Assembly (NCBI RefSeq): GCF_042477335.2
Contig: NC_091245.1
Coordinates: 118,392,501-118,456,500 of the forward strand
Direction: 5' to 3'
DNA: 64,000 nucleotides
Origin: Ovis canadensis
Lineage: Eukaryota; Chordata; Mammalia; Artiodactyla; Bovidae
Shown: positions 12,000 to 23,300 of the stretch, in pieces
How positions within the stretch are numbered: position 1 is the stretch's first letter
Layout of the letters: each line of letters opens with the position of its first letter
The notes under the pieces: model-generated
Database searches by the model: none
Told to the model about the DNA's origin: nothing
The model's input: only the letters and a program-made list of their open reading frames with translations
Position numbers and translations under genes: made by a program

Positions 12000-13380
12000 T
12001 TTTATTAAAACAGGTCTTTATACATGGGCAGACATTCCAGGACTTCCTGTTATTTTAGTGGCCACTGGACAAGCACTGTGGGTGTTTGGTTTAGGTCAGG
12101 AGTGTTCCAGGCACTTCCAGAGTTCACCTCAGACCTTGGGGAGAAACGGGTCGGAGGCCCTCCTCAGAACTTTAGGGGCCACTCAAAGTCAGCGGCTCCA
12201 GAGGGGCAGTGGGATTCCTCAGGGCGCCAAACCCACTTCCTGAGTGACAGCATTGTGAATAAGGCCTCCTCTTCTGGGATGAAGAGCTGATAGGACTGGG
12301 AAGGTGAGTAAGCAGAAGACTTCCTGGGGACCGCACCTCATCGTGCGTGGAAGGTGCTCTTCTAGGCTGGAGAGGTTTCATCCTGAAGACGGCCCTTGTG
12401 CTCTGGTCCTGGATAAGTCTTCTTGAATCCCATCCACCAGGCTATATTTTCCAGACCCACACAGAACTAGCAGCCAATCTCCAAGCTTCTGCAGATCTGG
12501 CTCTCAATAGAGCCCTGCTCCAGAGCCTCCTTCTCATTACTCCTACTCCCTGCCCCTCCTGAAACCAGGGGCATTAGCTGTGGACTTGGTTGGAGGAGAA
12601 ACCACAGAAGCGCCAGAGAGACAGCACAGAGGACCTCCGGCTTCCCCGCAGCCTCTTGGCAGAGCTCAGGGTGGCTTCTCAGCTGGCATGCTGCAGCCAG
12701 GCTGCTGGGCACTTGCCCAGCCCTCGTGCCACATCCCATGGCAGAGGGCAGGGCATGTGGTAGCTCTGGTGTGTGAGTATATTCCAGTTCCTAGGAGTCC
12801 AGTAGGATCACAATGCAAATTAGCCATTCAGTTAAGGCAACCAAAGTCTCACACATGCTTCATCATCAACACTGGTAGAACTATTTAATATAACAGGGGA
12901 AAAGCCACACCTAGCCCCCATAGTGGCTCCCTGCATCACACCAGGAATATCCAGGCCAGTGCCAGCAACATGGTCTTTCTCTCCAAGGCCAGTCTCTTGA
13001 CTGAAGGTCCTTAGAGCATCCATCAGCTGCTTTTGCTGCTCCTGGCATATCAGCATCATGCAACCTCCATCTCCTCCACACTACATAATGCCCCAGGGAG
13101 GTTCAGGTTTTGGACACAATCTTGGTGACACAAGCCACACCTATATCTTGGCCACCGTCTCTGTGATGTGACTTGGGGCTTGTTGATGAAGCCAGCTAGT
13201 AGCACCAAATAACTCAGTTCTCTGCCCTTCACAGTACTGAAGCCTACTTACCTACTCATGTAGCTTCTACATCTTGCCAACCTTCAAAAAGGATTGGAAG
13301 ACATGCACCATGAATGACATTGTTACCCATCAAACTATTAAGAGAAAGAAAGGAGGCCAAGGAACAAGTATTGAAAAAGG
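12000..13380. other. Intergenic, possibly old pseudogene sequence, unidentified
   Basis: No gene is recognised. On the minus strand at 13059-12832 there is an open frame of 75 codons whose upstream continuation (to about 13260) is broken by stops; its sequence composition looks protein-like but I could not assign a family. An AATAAA-type hexamer on the minus strand lies at about 12000-12006. Treat both as weak hints only. Confidence 0.3.
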
Positions 13381-13395
13381 CTGGGGTGAAGAGGA

Positions 13396-14155
13396 AGTTA
13401 AAAGACACTTGCTCCTTGGAAGAAAATCTATGACAAACCTAGAAGTGACACTCAGTTGTGTCCAACTCTTTGAGACCTCATGGACCATACAGTCCATGGA
13501 ATTCTCCAGGCCAGAATACTGGAGTGGGTAGCCTTTCCCCTCTCCAGGGGATCTTCCCAACCCAGGGGTCAAACCCAGGTCTCCCACATTGCAGGCGGAT
13601 TCTTTACCAGCTGAGCTGCCAGGGAAGCCCATGACCAACCTAGACAGCATATTTAAAAACAAAGACATTACTTTACTAACAAAGGTCCATGTAGTCAAAG
13701 CTATAGTTTTTCCAGTAGTCATGTATGGATGTGAGAGTTGGACCATAAAGAAAGCTGAGCACTAAAGAACTGATACCTTTGAACTGTGGTGTTGGAGAAG
13801 ACTCTTAAGAGTCCCTTGGTCTGCAAGAAGATCAAACCAGTCAACCCTAAAGGAAATCAGTCCTGAATATTCATTGGAAAGACTGATGCTGAAGCTGAAG
13901 CTGAAGCTCCAATACTTTGGCCACCTGATGTGAAGACCCAACTCATTAGAAAAGACCCTGATGCTGGAAAAGATTGAAGTCAGGAGGAGAAAGGGATGAC
14001 AGACAGAGGATTAGATGGTTGGATGGCATCACCGACTCGATGGACATGAGTTTAAGAAAGTTCTGGGAATTGGTGATGAACAGGGAAGCCTGGTGTGCTG
14101 CAGTCCATGGGGTTGCAAAGAATCAGACATGACTGAGCAACTGAACTGATCTGAA
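13396..14155 (+). mobile_element. BovB LINE 3' fragment with 15-bp TSD
   Basis: Sense BovB 3' end: it decodes to the C-terminal ORF2 phrases ([16 protein letters not shown]), then the non-coding end finishing in a ctgaactgatctgaa tail. The direct repeat ctggggtgaagagga flanks it at 13381-13395 and 14156-14170. It is 5'-truncated, with no reverse-transcriptase core. A SINE has inserted into it at 13444-13630. Confidence 0.92.
13444..13630 (-). mobile_element. Bov-tA SINE nested in BovB
   Basis: Read on the minus strand it begins GGGCTTCCCTGGCAGCTCAG and continues through the tRNA-Glu-like head to the standard tail. The TSD is atgacaaacctaga (13430-13443) against atgaccaacctaga (13631-13644), 13 of 14 matching, and both copies are BovB sequence. 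It therefore inserted after the BovB copy. Confidence 0.93.
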
Positions 14156-14170
14156 CTGGGGTGAAGAGGA

Positions 14171-14433
14171 CAGATAAGAAGAGTCATTGTACCAGAAGAC
14201 CAAATGGAAGTTCCCACAATCTGGTGCAAAAGTTGACCTTAAGCATCCCAATGGCCAACAGAAAAAAACAGGAACAAGGATATATCACAATGCCCTTAGT
14301 TTTCTACGAGAGACAGTATATCAGATGGTGTGGAATGGCAAGCATTTCCTAACTCTGAAAGAATGAGAACATATTATTTTCAAGATGTATTAATATCACT
14401 GAACAATAAAATGGTATCTACCAAAGTAGTTTC
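14171..14433. other. Host sequence between two BovB insertions
   Basis: Unique-looking sequence that would join 13380 before the two BovB insertions. It contains an AATAAA (14405-14410) and a 63-codon open frame, suggestive of an old processed pseudogene, but no parent gene is recognised. Confidence 0.3.
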
Positions 14434-15525
14434 TGCTTGATTGACTATGCCAAAGCCTTTGACTGTGTGGATCACAATAAACTGTGGAAAATTCTGGAAA
14501 AGATGGGTATACCAGATCACCTAACCTGCCTCTTGAGAAATCTGTACGCAGGTCAGGAAGCAACAGTTAGAACTGGACATGGAACAACAGACTGGTTCCA
14601 AATAGGAAAAGGAGTACGTCAAGGCTGTATATTGTCACCCTGCTTATTTAACTTATATGCAGAGTACATCATGAGAAATGCTGGACTGGAAGAAACACAA
14701 GCTGGAATCAAGATTACCAGGAGAAATATCAATAACCTCAGATATGCAGATGACACAACCCTTATGGCAGAAAGTGAAGAGGAGCTAAAAAGCCTCTTGA
14801 TGAAAGTGAAAGAGGAGAGTGAAAAAGTCGGCTTAAACCTCAACATTCAGAAAACGAAGATCATGGCATCTGGTCCCATCACTTCATGGGAAATAGATGG
14901 GGAAACAGTAGAAACAGTGTCAGACTTTAATTTTTGGGGGCTCCAAAATCACTGCAGATGGTGACTGCAGCCATGAAATTAAGATGCTTACTCCTTGGAA
15001 GAAAAGTTATGAGCAACCTAGATAGTATATTCAAAAGCAGAGACATTACTTTGCTGACTAAGGTACGCCTAGTCAAGGCTATGGTTTTTCCTGTGGTCAT
15101 GTGTGGATGTGAGAGTTGGACTGTGAAGAAGACTGAGAACCGAAGAATTGATGCTTTTGAACTGTGGTGTTGGAGAAGACTCTTGAGAATCCCTTGGATT
15201 GCAAGGAGATCCAACCAATCCATTCTGAAGGAGATCAACCCTGGGATTTCTTTGGAAGGAATGATGCTAAAGCTGAAGCTCCAGTACTTTGGCCACCTCA
15301 TGAGAAGAGTTCACTCATTGGAAAAGACTCTGATGCTGGGAGAGATTGGGGGCAGGAGGAGAAGGGGACCACCGAGGATGAGATGGCTGGATGGCATCAC
15401 GGACTCGATGGACATGAGTCTGAGTGAACTCCAGGAGCTGGTGATGGACAGGGAGGCCTGGTGTGCTGCGATTCATGGGGTCACAGAGTCAGACATGACT
15501 GAGTGACTGAACTGAACTGAACTGA
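14434..15525 (+). mobile_element. BovB LINE fragment with RT core and 14-bp TSD
   Basis: 5'-truncated sense BovB. The frame from 14437 encodes an RTE-type reverse-transcriptase section: DYAKAFDCVDH, the QGCILSP motif and the catalytic LRYADDT box. It then shifts frame near 14930 (a run of g) and continues to the C-terminal region and the gaactgaactgaactgaa tail. TSD accaaagtagtttc at 14420-14433 and 15526-15539 is exact. The copy is non-autonomous: it lacks the endonuclease and contains frameshifts. Confidence 0.95.
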
Positions 15526-15539
15526 ACCAAAGTAGTTTC

Positions 15540-16340
15540 ACCAAAATAGCCCTGTCAAGAAAGAATAATGATAGATTGTCATTTTTGTGGTGATATTTCT
15601 ACAAGAAGCTAGAGTAATATATATTAAGATTATGGTCTGCAGTACTTGGGTTGGATATTTGCTATAGTGGATCTATATTTATGGCGTCTATGGGGCCTGA
15701 AGTGGCTTCTAGGGGGTCAAGCCAAGGATCGTAATGTGGGTTTCAAATTGCACAAACCCTTAGAAGCAGGAAGGTGAGAGTGGGAAAGCATAGGACAGCT
15801 GAGGGTGGCTGAGGGAAAGAGTTCAAGAGCCAGGTTCCACTCCAACCGGGGACACGCCACCTTTGTTCTGCTTGGCAAAAACTGCCAGCACACAAGCGCG
15901 TGCAGAACCAGCCCACAGTCATCTGGCTCCCCCTGGAGCCCCTGACATTTCTTGCTCAGCTTCCCCTTTGGGCTTCCCTGGCCGTATACATGCTTCCTTT
16001 ACTTCCTTCACTGTTAGTCACATCTCCTCAAGGGTGCATATTCTCCAAATTTCTTCCTGAGCCACTGTTCTCATCCTAGGGGAGACCTTAAACCACCGTG
16101 CCCTTGCTTTCCCCTGGGGTAGGAAGCACCTTCAGCAGCTCAGACTCACCATCCCCTCACTCCAATTCTTGACCTGCTCCGCATGCCCTGTGACTGTCAA
16201 AATCCCTCAGGCTTAGCATCTCAACCTCACCTCTGTCCTCTATCCAGATAACTGCCCTCACCTGCCAGTTCTGTCGCAAATTCCTTTTCCCAGCCTCTCC
16301 TGTTTCCTGCCAACATCCTACTTCATGTCCTAGGTTCTCT
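15540..16340. other. Intergenic, no gene recognised
   Basis: Unique sequence between BovB copies. No coding exon, RNA gene or clear repeat was seen. Confidence 0.45.
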
Positions 16341-16558
16341 GCTGTTGTTTAGTTGCCCAGTCATGTCCAACTGTTTGCTACCCCATGGACTGCAGCACAC
16401 CAGGCCTGCCTGTCCCTCACCATCTCCTGAAGCAGGCCCAAGTTCACGTCCATTGCATCAGCGGTGCCATCCAGCCACCTCATCCTCTAACGCCCCCTTC
16501 TCCTTCTGCCCTTAATCTTTCCCAGCATCAGGGACTTTTCAAATGAGTCAGATGTTTA
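16341..16558 (-). mobile_element. BovB 3'-end fragment, antisense
   Basis: Antisense copy of the non-coding BovB 3' end (cagtcatgtccaactg, ccatggactgcagcacaccagg shortened here, tcccagcatcaggg). It is more diverged than the neighbouring copy at 16746-17528, so it looks like a separate, older insertion. Confidence 0.85.
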
Positions 16559-16584
16559 CTTCCCTCTCAACCGTAGGATCTACT

Positions 16585-16742
16585 CTATCCTTTTTTTTTG
16601 AAATTGGAGTAAAACTCATGTAACAGAAAATGTACCATTGTAACCTTTTTAAAAATAGACTGTACTTTTAAGAGCAGTTTTAGGTTCATAACAAAATTAA
16701 GCAGAAGATACACTATCCCATATCCCCGCTACCCCCACATTT
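16585..16742. repeat. Old L1 3'-region fragment
   Basis: The stretch with gagcagttttaggttcata and the following acccccacatttgca resembles the end of ancient L1M LINEs. A T9 run at 16592 precedes it. Orientation and subfamily were not settled by eye. Confidence 0.5.
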
Positions 16743-16745
16743 GCA

Positions 16746-17528
16746 TCAGTTCAGTTCAGTTCAGTTCAGTCGCTCAGTCAAGTCTGACTCTTTAAGACCC
16801 CATGAATCGCAGCACGCCAGGCCTCCCTGTCCATCACCAACTCCCGGAGCTTACTCAAACTCATCCATTGAGTCAGTGATGCCATCCAACCATCTCATCC
16901 TCTGTCATCCCCTTCTCCTCCTGCCATCAATCTTTCCCAGCATCAAGGTCTTTTCAAATGAGTCAGTTCTTCACATCAGGTGGCCAAAGTACTGGAGTTT
17001 CAGCTTCAGCATCAGTCTTTCCAATGACTATCCAGGACTGATCTCCTTTAGAATGGACTGGTTGGATCTCCTTGCAGTCCAAGGGACTCTCAAGAGTCTT
17101 CTCCAACACCACAGTTCAAAAGCATCAATTCTTCGGCGCTCAGCTTTCTTCACAGTCCAACTCTCACATCCATACATGACCACTGGAAAAACCATAGCTT
17201 TGACTAGACAGACCTTTGCTGGCAAAGTAACATCTCTGCTTTTTAATATGCTGTCTAGGTTAGTCATAGCTTTTCTTCCAAAGAGCGAGTGTCTTTTAAT
17301 TTCATGGCTGCAGTCACGATCTGCACTGATTTTGAAGCCCCCTAAAATAAAATCTGTCACTGTTTCCACTGTTTTCTCATCTATTTGCCTTGAAGTGATG
17401 GGACCAGATGCCATGATCTTAGTTTTCTGAATGTTGAGTTTTAAGCCAACTTTTTCACTCTCCTCTTTCACTTTTGTCAAGAGGCTCTTTGGTTCTTCTT
17501 TGCTTTCTGCCATAAGTGTGGTATCAGA
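16746..17528 (-). mobile_element. BovB LINE fragment, antisense
   Basis: Starts with the repeated ttcagttcag tail on the plus strand and runs antisense through the ORF2 C-terminus (minus-strand phrases YGCESW and NIQKTKIMASGP). It stops just upstream of the YADD box (DTTLMAES remains recognisable). It is 5'-truncated, with no obvious TSD. It lies 1.2 kb from the sense copy at 14434-15525, forming an inverted pair. Confidence 0.93.
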
Positions 17529-19594
17529 TTCAGGTTTATTTTTAATAAATAAAATAGCATTTTATGCATCACCTTGTTACTTGGAATTTCACATAGAGTA
17601 AATGTCTGTTCTACACATAACGTGTGTTTGATGAATATTAAATTTCTTAAACTTTTCCTAAGGCCCACCTGATGCTGAGCATCAGGGCCAGGTCCTTCTA
17701 GCCTCTCTATTAATGGGTTCAAGCTCTAGCAAGCCCTTTGAGTACAAAGAAGGGATGTGAACTGGGAGGTTGGCGGCTCCTCCCACAGGCACCCGAATCT
17801 CATCGTGTAGACAGTCCTTTCTGTTCCAGTCTCCATCACTCAATACTCCCCGAGCTGGAGATTCAGGAGACTGCCCTATCAGAGCCCTTACCCCAGTTCT
17901 GAGAAGTATCATTGATTCCCTCAGTAGACATTTGCAGAGTAGGTACAGACTAGCAATGTGCCAGGCTCTGGCCATGTTTGCCTGCAAAATATTCCCAAGA
18001 ATGGAGCAGAGTGGTGTATGAGACAGATAATGATCCAGGAGTCTACATCTTACTTGCCACTTTTCTCCCAGAGAGAAAAACAGTGGCTGTGACGTCTGCA
18101 GCTGCTACAGAAGATGCATTCCTACCTGGATGGGAGACCCCAGACAGCCTGGCTCCACGCTGTGGGGAATTCTCCTATTTCCATCTAAGCCTCTGTTTGC
18201 TGCTCTACTGTATCCCACAGGAGCCTGGCTGTCTAAATGATCACATGTTGTGTGTGCCTGTGTGTGTGTGAGTGCATGCACACAGAGTCTCCACATGCTC
18301 CTTGCTGTGGCACCCATGATATGATGGACAGGCCCTGAAGAATCCTTAAGTTAGAAAGAACACCCCCAAAAGCATTTCTCTGCCTCCAGGAAGACTGTGT
18401 CTAGGTCATGGACAATAGCTGGGTGTTTTCCAGTTTTTAACTCTCATCAAGGAAGTGGAAATATGTCTGATCCCATCCTGGACCAAATTTCAACATACAT
18501 TTTTGCAGACAACTTCCTAGGGTGTCACCTGACTTCCTCCTAACCACACTGCCTCCCTGCATTGACCACATGCCCCTACATGCGAGATTTTGCCTTCTCG
18601 TCATTACTGAAAAATTTTCAACTTTGCTTCCAGCTCATTCCTCATATAGGACTAACTTACATTAAATAGTTGACAATTCAGTTTTGAAAGGAGAATTGCA
18701 AGTCACTTTTCAAATCCATAGGAAATATTTATTCATTTTTGTTCAACTTTAATCTTTGCACATTTGCACATTTTTTTTCATATGTGAATTGGTGCTCTGT
18801 AACCCAACTGATGGGCTCCTGAGTCAGTGCTCCTGTTTCTAATTACTGAACATCTAGAAGCAGTTCCAGACAACTGCTCAGCATTACGTTCCTACCACCA
18901 AAACCTGAGGGACAGAATTCTTGGTTGCAAGATGCCAGAATTTAGGGTTGAAAGACAACATCTATTATAACCCTCTGTTTTCTCTCACTCATAATTGTCC
19001 CCAAATTGTCCTTTTGCTCCAAATCATTCCATGCTCTGTTTCCACCCCAGGGATGAAACTGCTTGGAAAGTCTGAGCAAAAAGTGGTTTAGCCAGTTTGG
19101 AACCAGGCATCTTGAGAGGAGAATATCTTTCTCCAGCTTTAAAATAAATAGTGTGTCTATGGCCGTGAACAGCCCCTAAACAGCTGTCGCCTTACAACAT
19201 TGGCTCTCCAACATGGATGGTTAGCTTTTTCCAAGGGAGGAAGCGTCTGTGAGTAGAGCAGAAATCCAGAATTTCAAGAGAGAAATCATAGGCAATGAAA
19301 GTATGGATTTGTGCTTTCTGTTCTGTGATTTGGCAATGGGGGGCAGGGAGACATATTATCTGCAGAACGCACGCAGTCCTCTTTTCCCGGGATTAGCTGT
19401 CTTATTTGCAAAGGAGGCTACGTAGTGCTGAATGGTATGTGATTTAAATGAAGGCGTTCTTGAGTTTGAGCTCCATTCCTTACTATGTGGCCTGGAGTTA
19501 GTAATACAACTTTCCTTAGCTTTGCTATCCTTATCATTAAAATAAGGCTCACGGTGGTACCCACCTCACAGAAGTGCCTGGAGGACAGACTGAG
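17529..19594. other. Intergenic; MIR trace, no gene
   Basis: Unique sequence. A GT-rich stretch lies at 18248-18276. A MIR-like element lies at about 19425-19580 (the phrase tatgtggcctggagttagta corresponds to the MIR core). No coding feature was recognised. Confidence 0.45.
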
Positions 19595-19795
19595 TGAAGT
19601 GAAGTGAAGTCGCTCAGTCATGTCCAACTCTTTGCGACCCCATGGACTGTAGCCTTCCAGGCTCCTCTGTCCATGGGATTTTCCAGGCAATAGTACTAGA
19701 GTGGATTGCCATTTCCTCCTCCAGGGGATCTTCCCGACTCAGGGATCAAACCCGGGTCTCCTGCATTTAAACAGACACTTTACCGTCTTATATGC
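19595..19795 (-). mobile_element. Bov-tA SINE with 13-bp TSD
   Basis: Antisense Bov-tA with a gtgaagtgaagtgaag tail. TSD aggacagactgag at 19582-19594 and 19796-19808 is exact. It inserted at the end of a MIR-like element. Confidence 0.93.
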
Positions 19796-19808
19796 AGGAC
19801 AGACTGAG

Positions 19809-21439
19809 GTCCTACATACAAGACGCCAGGTCCGTGTCCAGTACAGCACGTGTGCTCAGCATAGGCGCCTGGGAGTACAGCAGAGGGAATCACAGACAAA
19901 TACACACAGGTGACTGCAGCTTGAGTTTGCCAGCTGTGTTGCCATCTTTCTCTTTGGCCTTTCAGCATCCATTCCCAACCTCTTTGGTGACCATATCTCA
20001 GTTTTCATTTCAGTTTCAGAAGCTACCCCTACACATTCTCAGCCCCTGCGACTCAAGTGTTGCTGTTTCTACCACCATCCCTACAAGTGCAGCTGGAACT
20101 CGATTCCAACCAATTAGAGGCTGTGAATGACTGCTTCAGGATTTATACTGGAATAGGTGGAGAGAGAAACACTCCTCTTTTTCCTGGGGTTGCTGCTCTG
20201 CCAGGATGCCCAGTGAGAGCTCCTGGTTAGTCATCTTTGGTCAAGCTTACCAAGAATGGTTTCAAGAGAAAGAAAGGCAGACACAAGAGATGGCATGGGG
20301 AATTCAAAAGACACCAACCAGGTGTGTCTTGATCCTGCTATGCCTGAAGCTGGACCTGCCTTTAGGCTTTTCTGCTTGTAGAGACAATATGTTCCCTTTT
20401 TTTTTTTTTTTTTTTTTTTTGCTTAAATAAGCTTGAGTTGGGTCTCTCTTATTTATACTGGTTCTCTTCAGAGCAAAAACTCAAGGCTAAGAGCAACCAG
20501 CAATGGGTGGAACTTCATTATATGTTTGGAAGACACTCATCCTCTACCTCTGATCTGCTGGCAGCTTCAGACAAGTCCTTTTGCTCTCTGAGTTCTCAGC
20601 AGTAAGATCAGGCCACTATGAGAAGTGACCACTGAGGCTCCAGTATCCTGCGAGGCAGTGATTTGAGGGAGATACAGCATGGAGGGGATCAGAATCCATC
20701 CTCCTGCTTAGGGTCACAGAGGAGAAATTAAGAGCTGGTTTCAAATTCTTGCGGTGTGACCGTGGACAAGTTACTGACCTCCCCGAGCTTCAGTCTCTTC
20801 AACTGCAATGTGAAGATATTCTGTCTCTCCAGTGAGAGGCATTGCTCTCTTCCTAATCTCACATTTCCATCCCAGCCCAAAGCTGAGAGGCTTCTGCTTC
20901 TCGACCAGAGATGTAAACTGGGAAACCTTTTAGCTTCCCTCTCTGCAATCACCTGTTCCTCCTCATGGGAGGGAAGGTGACTAGCCGGACTAGTGGGAAT
21001 GAAGCAAGTCAACACTCGCTCAGCCTCGTCACCTCCTGGGCGAGGTGGACCAGCACAGCCCTGGCAGGCTGCCTGGTGCTGCATATGTTCACGTGTGTGA
21101 GCCACGTGTTCCCCGGATCCGTGCGATGGACCTTCGAGCAGGGCCCCTCTCACCACCCAGGGTGTCCTTTGCCAGCTTCTTCACCTGGGAAGGGGCTGGG
21201 GTAAATCGGGTCAGCCAGCACTGTGGGTCTGGACATCTTTAATTCAAGAAGAAAGGCCTGTCGTGTCTCTAGTCCAAATCTACCCCTTACAAAGCAGATA
21301 CTTGGATTCTCACTTGGCTCCTGGAGTCTGTGGTTAGGTTAATTTTCTACATACTTCAGAATGAGAACATGTTTCACTAACTTTGGGAAGAAAGAGATTT
21401 CTCCAAAAAGACTCCAGATTTGCACACCATAAAATGGGA
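19809..21439. other. Intergenic; poly-T and MIR traces, no gene
   Basis: A 23-nt T run lies at about 20398-20420. A MIR-like segment (ggtgtgaccgtggacaagtt) is at about 20725-20830. Nothing else was recognised. Confidence 0.45.
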
Positions 21440-21660
21440 AATAGACTTGCCTGCATCAAAATGAAAGATTCTGTTCAAGGTAATAAATGATACTAGATTG
21501 GGAGAATGCACTTGTAACATCTACAGTTTTCAAAGATGTAATATATAAATTATTTAAGGAACCCCTGCCACTTAGGAAGCAACATCGAAAAACAAAATAG
21601 AACGTTGGATGAAGGACATCTATATTAGGCACGTGCCAAAAAAGAGTGACGCTGACCAGG
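21440..21660 (+). repeat. Possible old L1 ORF2 fragment
   Basis: The progression catcaaaatgaaagattctg, ttgggagaatgcacttgta, gatgaaggacatc follows the order of phrases in L1 ORF2 3' coding sequence, heavily decayed. Assignment is tentative. Confidence 0.4.
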
Positions 21661-22284
21661 CCTAATTTTTAATTAAGATAGGAGGCAAAGCAGTTTGGAT
21701 ACTTTCAAATTTTAAGTCAGTTTCCTGCTCATTCTCTACCCAACTCATTGTCTTTCAACCCACAGATTTATCATCTGCATGTCAGTCCTTTTCTTGTGAT
21801 TTACTTCCCGTGCCCAAGCAAACCTGCACCCTTCCCCCAAACAGTTTTAGGGGCCTTACCTGTACCTGTGTGTCCCCTTCAGAAGGTGAGGATGATTACT
21901 TCAATACCCTCTTAGGGTAGCAATGACTGGCAGTGATAACAATGAGTCAAAATCCCATTGGTCACCCGAGGCTCATTAAACAAGCAGCCTCCTTTCTGTT
22001 CTTTGGCAGCTGCGATGAACAGCAACCTGGTCCAGTTTTGAACCAGAATTTTCTCATAGGGTTTGTGCATGCATGATATATTCTGTTTGTTGCCAAGATG
22101 TGAAATTTATCTTTTGGAGGAAGTTGCATATAAATCTTGTTGTAATTTATTTAAGTAAAAAGAAAACAGAAACAACTTGCTGAGTCCCCTGGTTTCCTGG
22201 GAGAAAGAAAAAAATAATCAATTTTCAGAATGTTGGGGGCCTTTGAATCACTAAGAGGAATTTGGTTGCATCTCTTAGAACACT

Positions 22285-22559
22285 CAGAGAAGGCAATGGC
22301 ACCCCACTCCAGTACTCTTGCCTGGAAAATCCCATGGATGGAGGAGCCTGGTGGGCTGCAGTCCATGGGGTCGCTAAGAGTTGGACACGACTGAGTGACT
22401 TCACTTTCACTTTTCACTTTCATGCATTGGAGAAGGAAATGGCAACCCACTCCAGTGTTCTTGCCTTGAGAATCCCAGGGATGGGGGAACCTGGTGGGCT
22501 GCTGTCTATGGGGTCACACAGATTCAAACACGACTGAAGAGACTTAACAGCAGCAGCAG
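22285..22559 (+). mobile_element. BOV-A2 dimeric SINE with 11-bp TSD
   Basis: Two related monomers are in tandem, each with the cccactccagt, cttgcctggaaaatcccatgg and ggagcctggtgggctg type phrases. They are linked by tttcactttcactt sequence and end in a cagcagcagcag tail. TSD cttagaacact at 22274-22284 and 22560-22570 is exact. Confidence 0.95.
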
Positions 22560-22839
22560 CTTAGAACACTGTAAATAGAAAATTCATGGTGGAGGAAATC
22601 TGAATGGCTAATAAGAACATTGAATGGAGCTCAGCTTTTCCAGTAATAAAAGAAAGGAAATTCAGAGAAAGATCTCACTCGATGTGCAACATATTTGACA
22701 AAATCAAGAATCTGACCAAATGAAAGGAAGGATATATTAAAATGGGTCACTCAGGCTCGGGTGGTAGCATTTATTGGTGAAATTCGTAGAGAACGAGCTA
22801 GAAGCATGAGTGAAATAAGCATGTGACTGCTCTGCAATT

Positions 22840-23300
22840 AGGCAAGTCCTAACCCTTGTACATACCCCAGAGAAACTCCCATACAGGTAAACAAGGAGCC
22901 TTGAGCAAGAGTGCTTGTCATGGCAAAGGATTCTAGACCAATGACGACTCTACCAGAATAATGTGCAGGCATCAGAAAGAATTGGCTAGACTTACACAGA
23001 ATGTCATTGATGGATCTCAAATATTAATGCTGAGTAAAACAAAGGAGGATGGATCAAAAGGAGAGTGATAGCAAAAAAGCCATTCATGCACATTTTTAAA
23101 ACATACAAACAATACTGCATAATTTCCATAGATGTCATGTGTAGACAGAACAAAACAAAAAGTGGATTTTCAGAGACCTACTAGAACTACAGAAGAAGAA
23201 GGTACCTTTGGGAGGATTTCTACTTGAGATAGCAGATGAGGGGGGAAAGAAACAAGAGAGGTGCCGTGAATGGTTCGCTTTTCAATCGACTGAGGATAAG
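22840..23300 (+). repeat. Old L1M 3' fragment
   Basis: The sequence order (agaaactcccatacaggtaa, acaaggagcc, aatattaatgctgagtaaa, acagaagaagaaggtacctt) follows the 3' end of ancient mammalian L1 in sense orientation. It is strongly diverged and edges are approximate. Confidence 0.55.

Noticed and set aside
16741..17430. 229-codon plus-strand open frame
   Set aside because: It is the antisense reading of a BovB copy whose true sense frame is on the minus strand.
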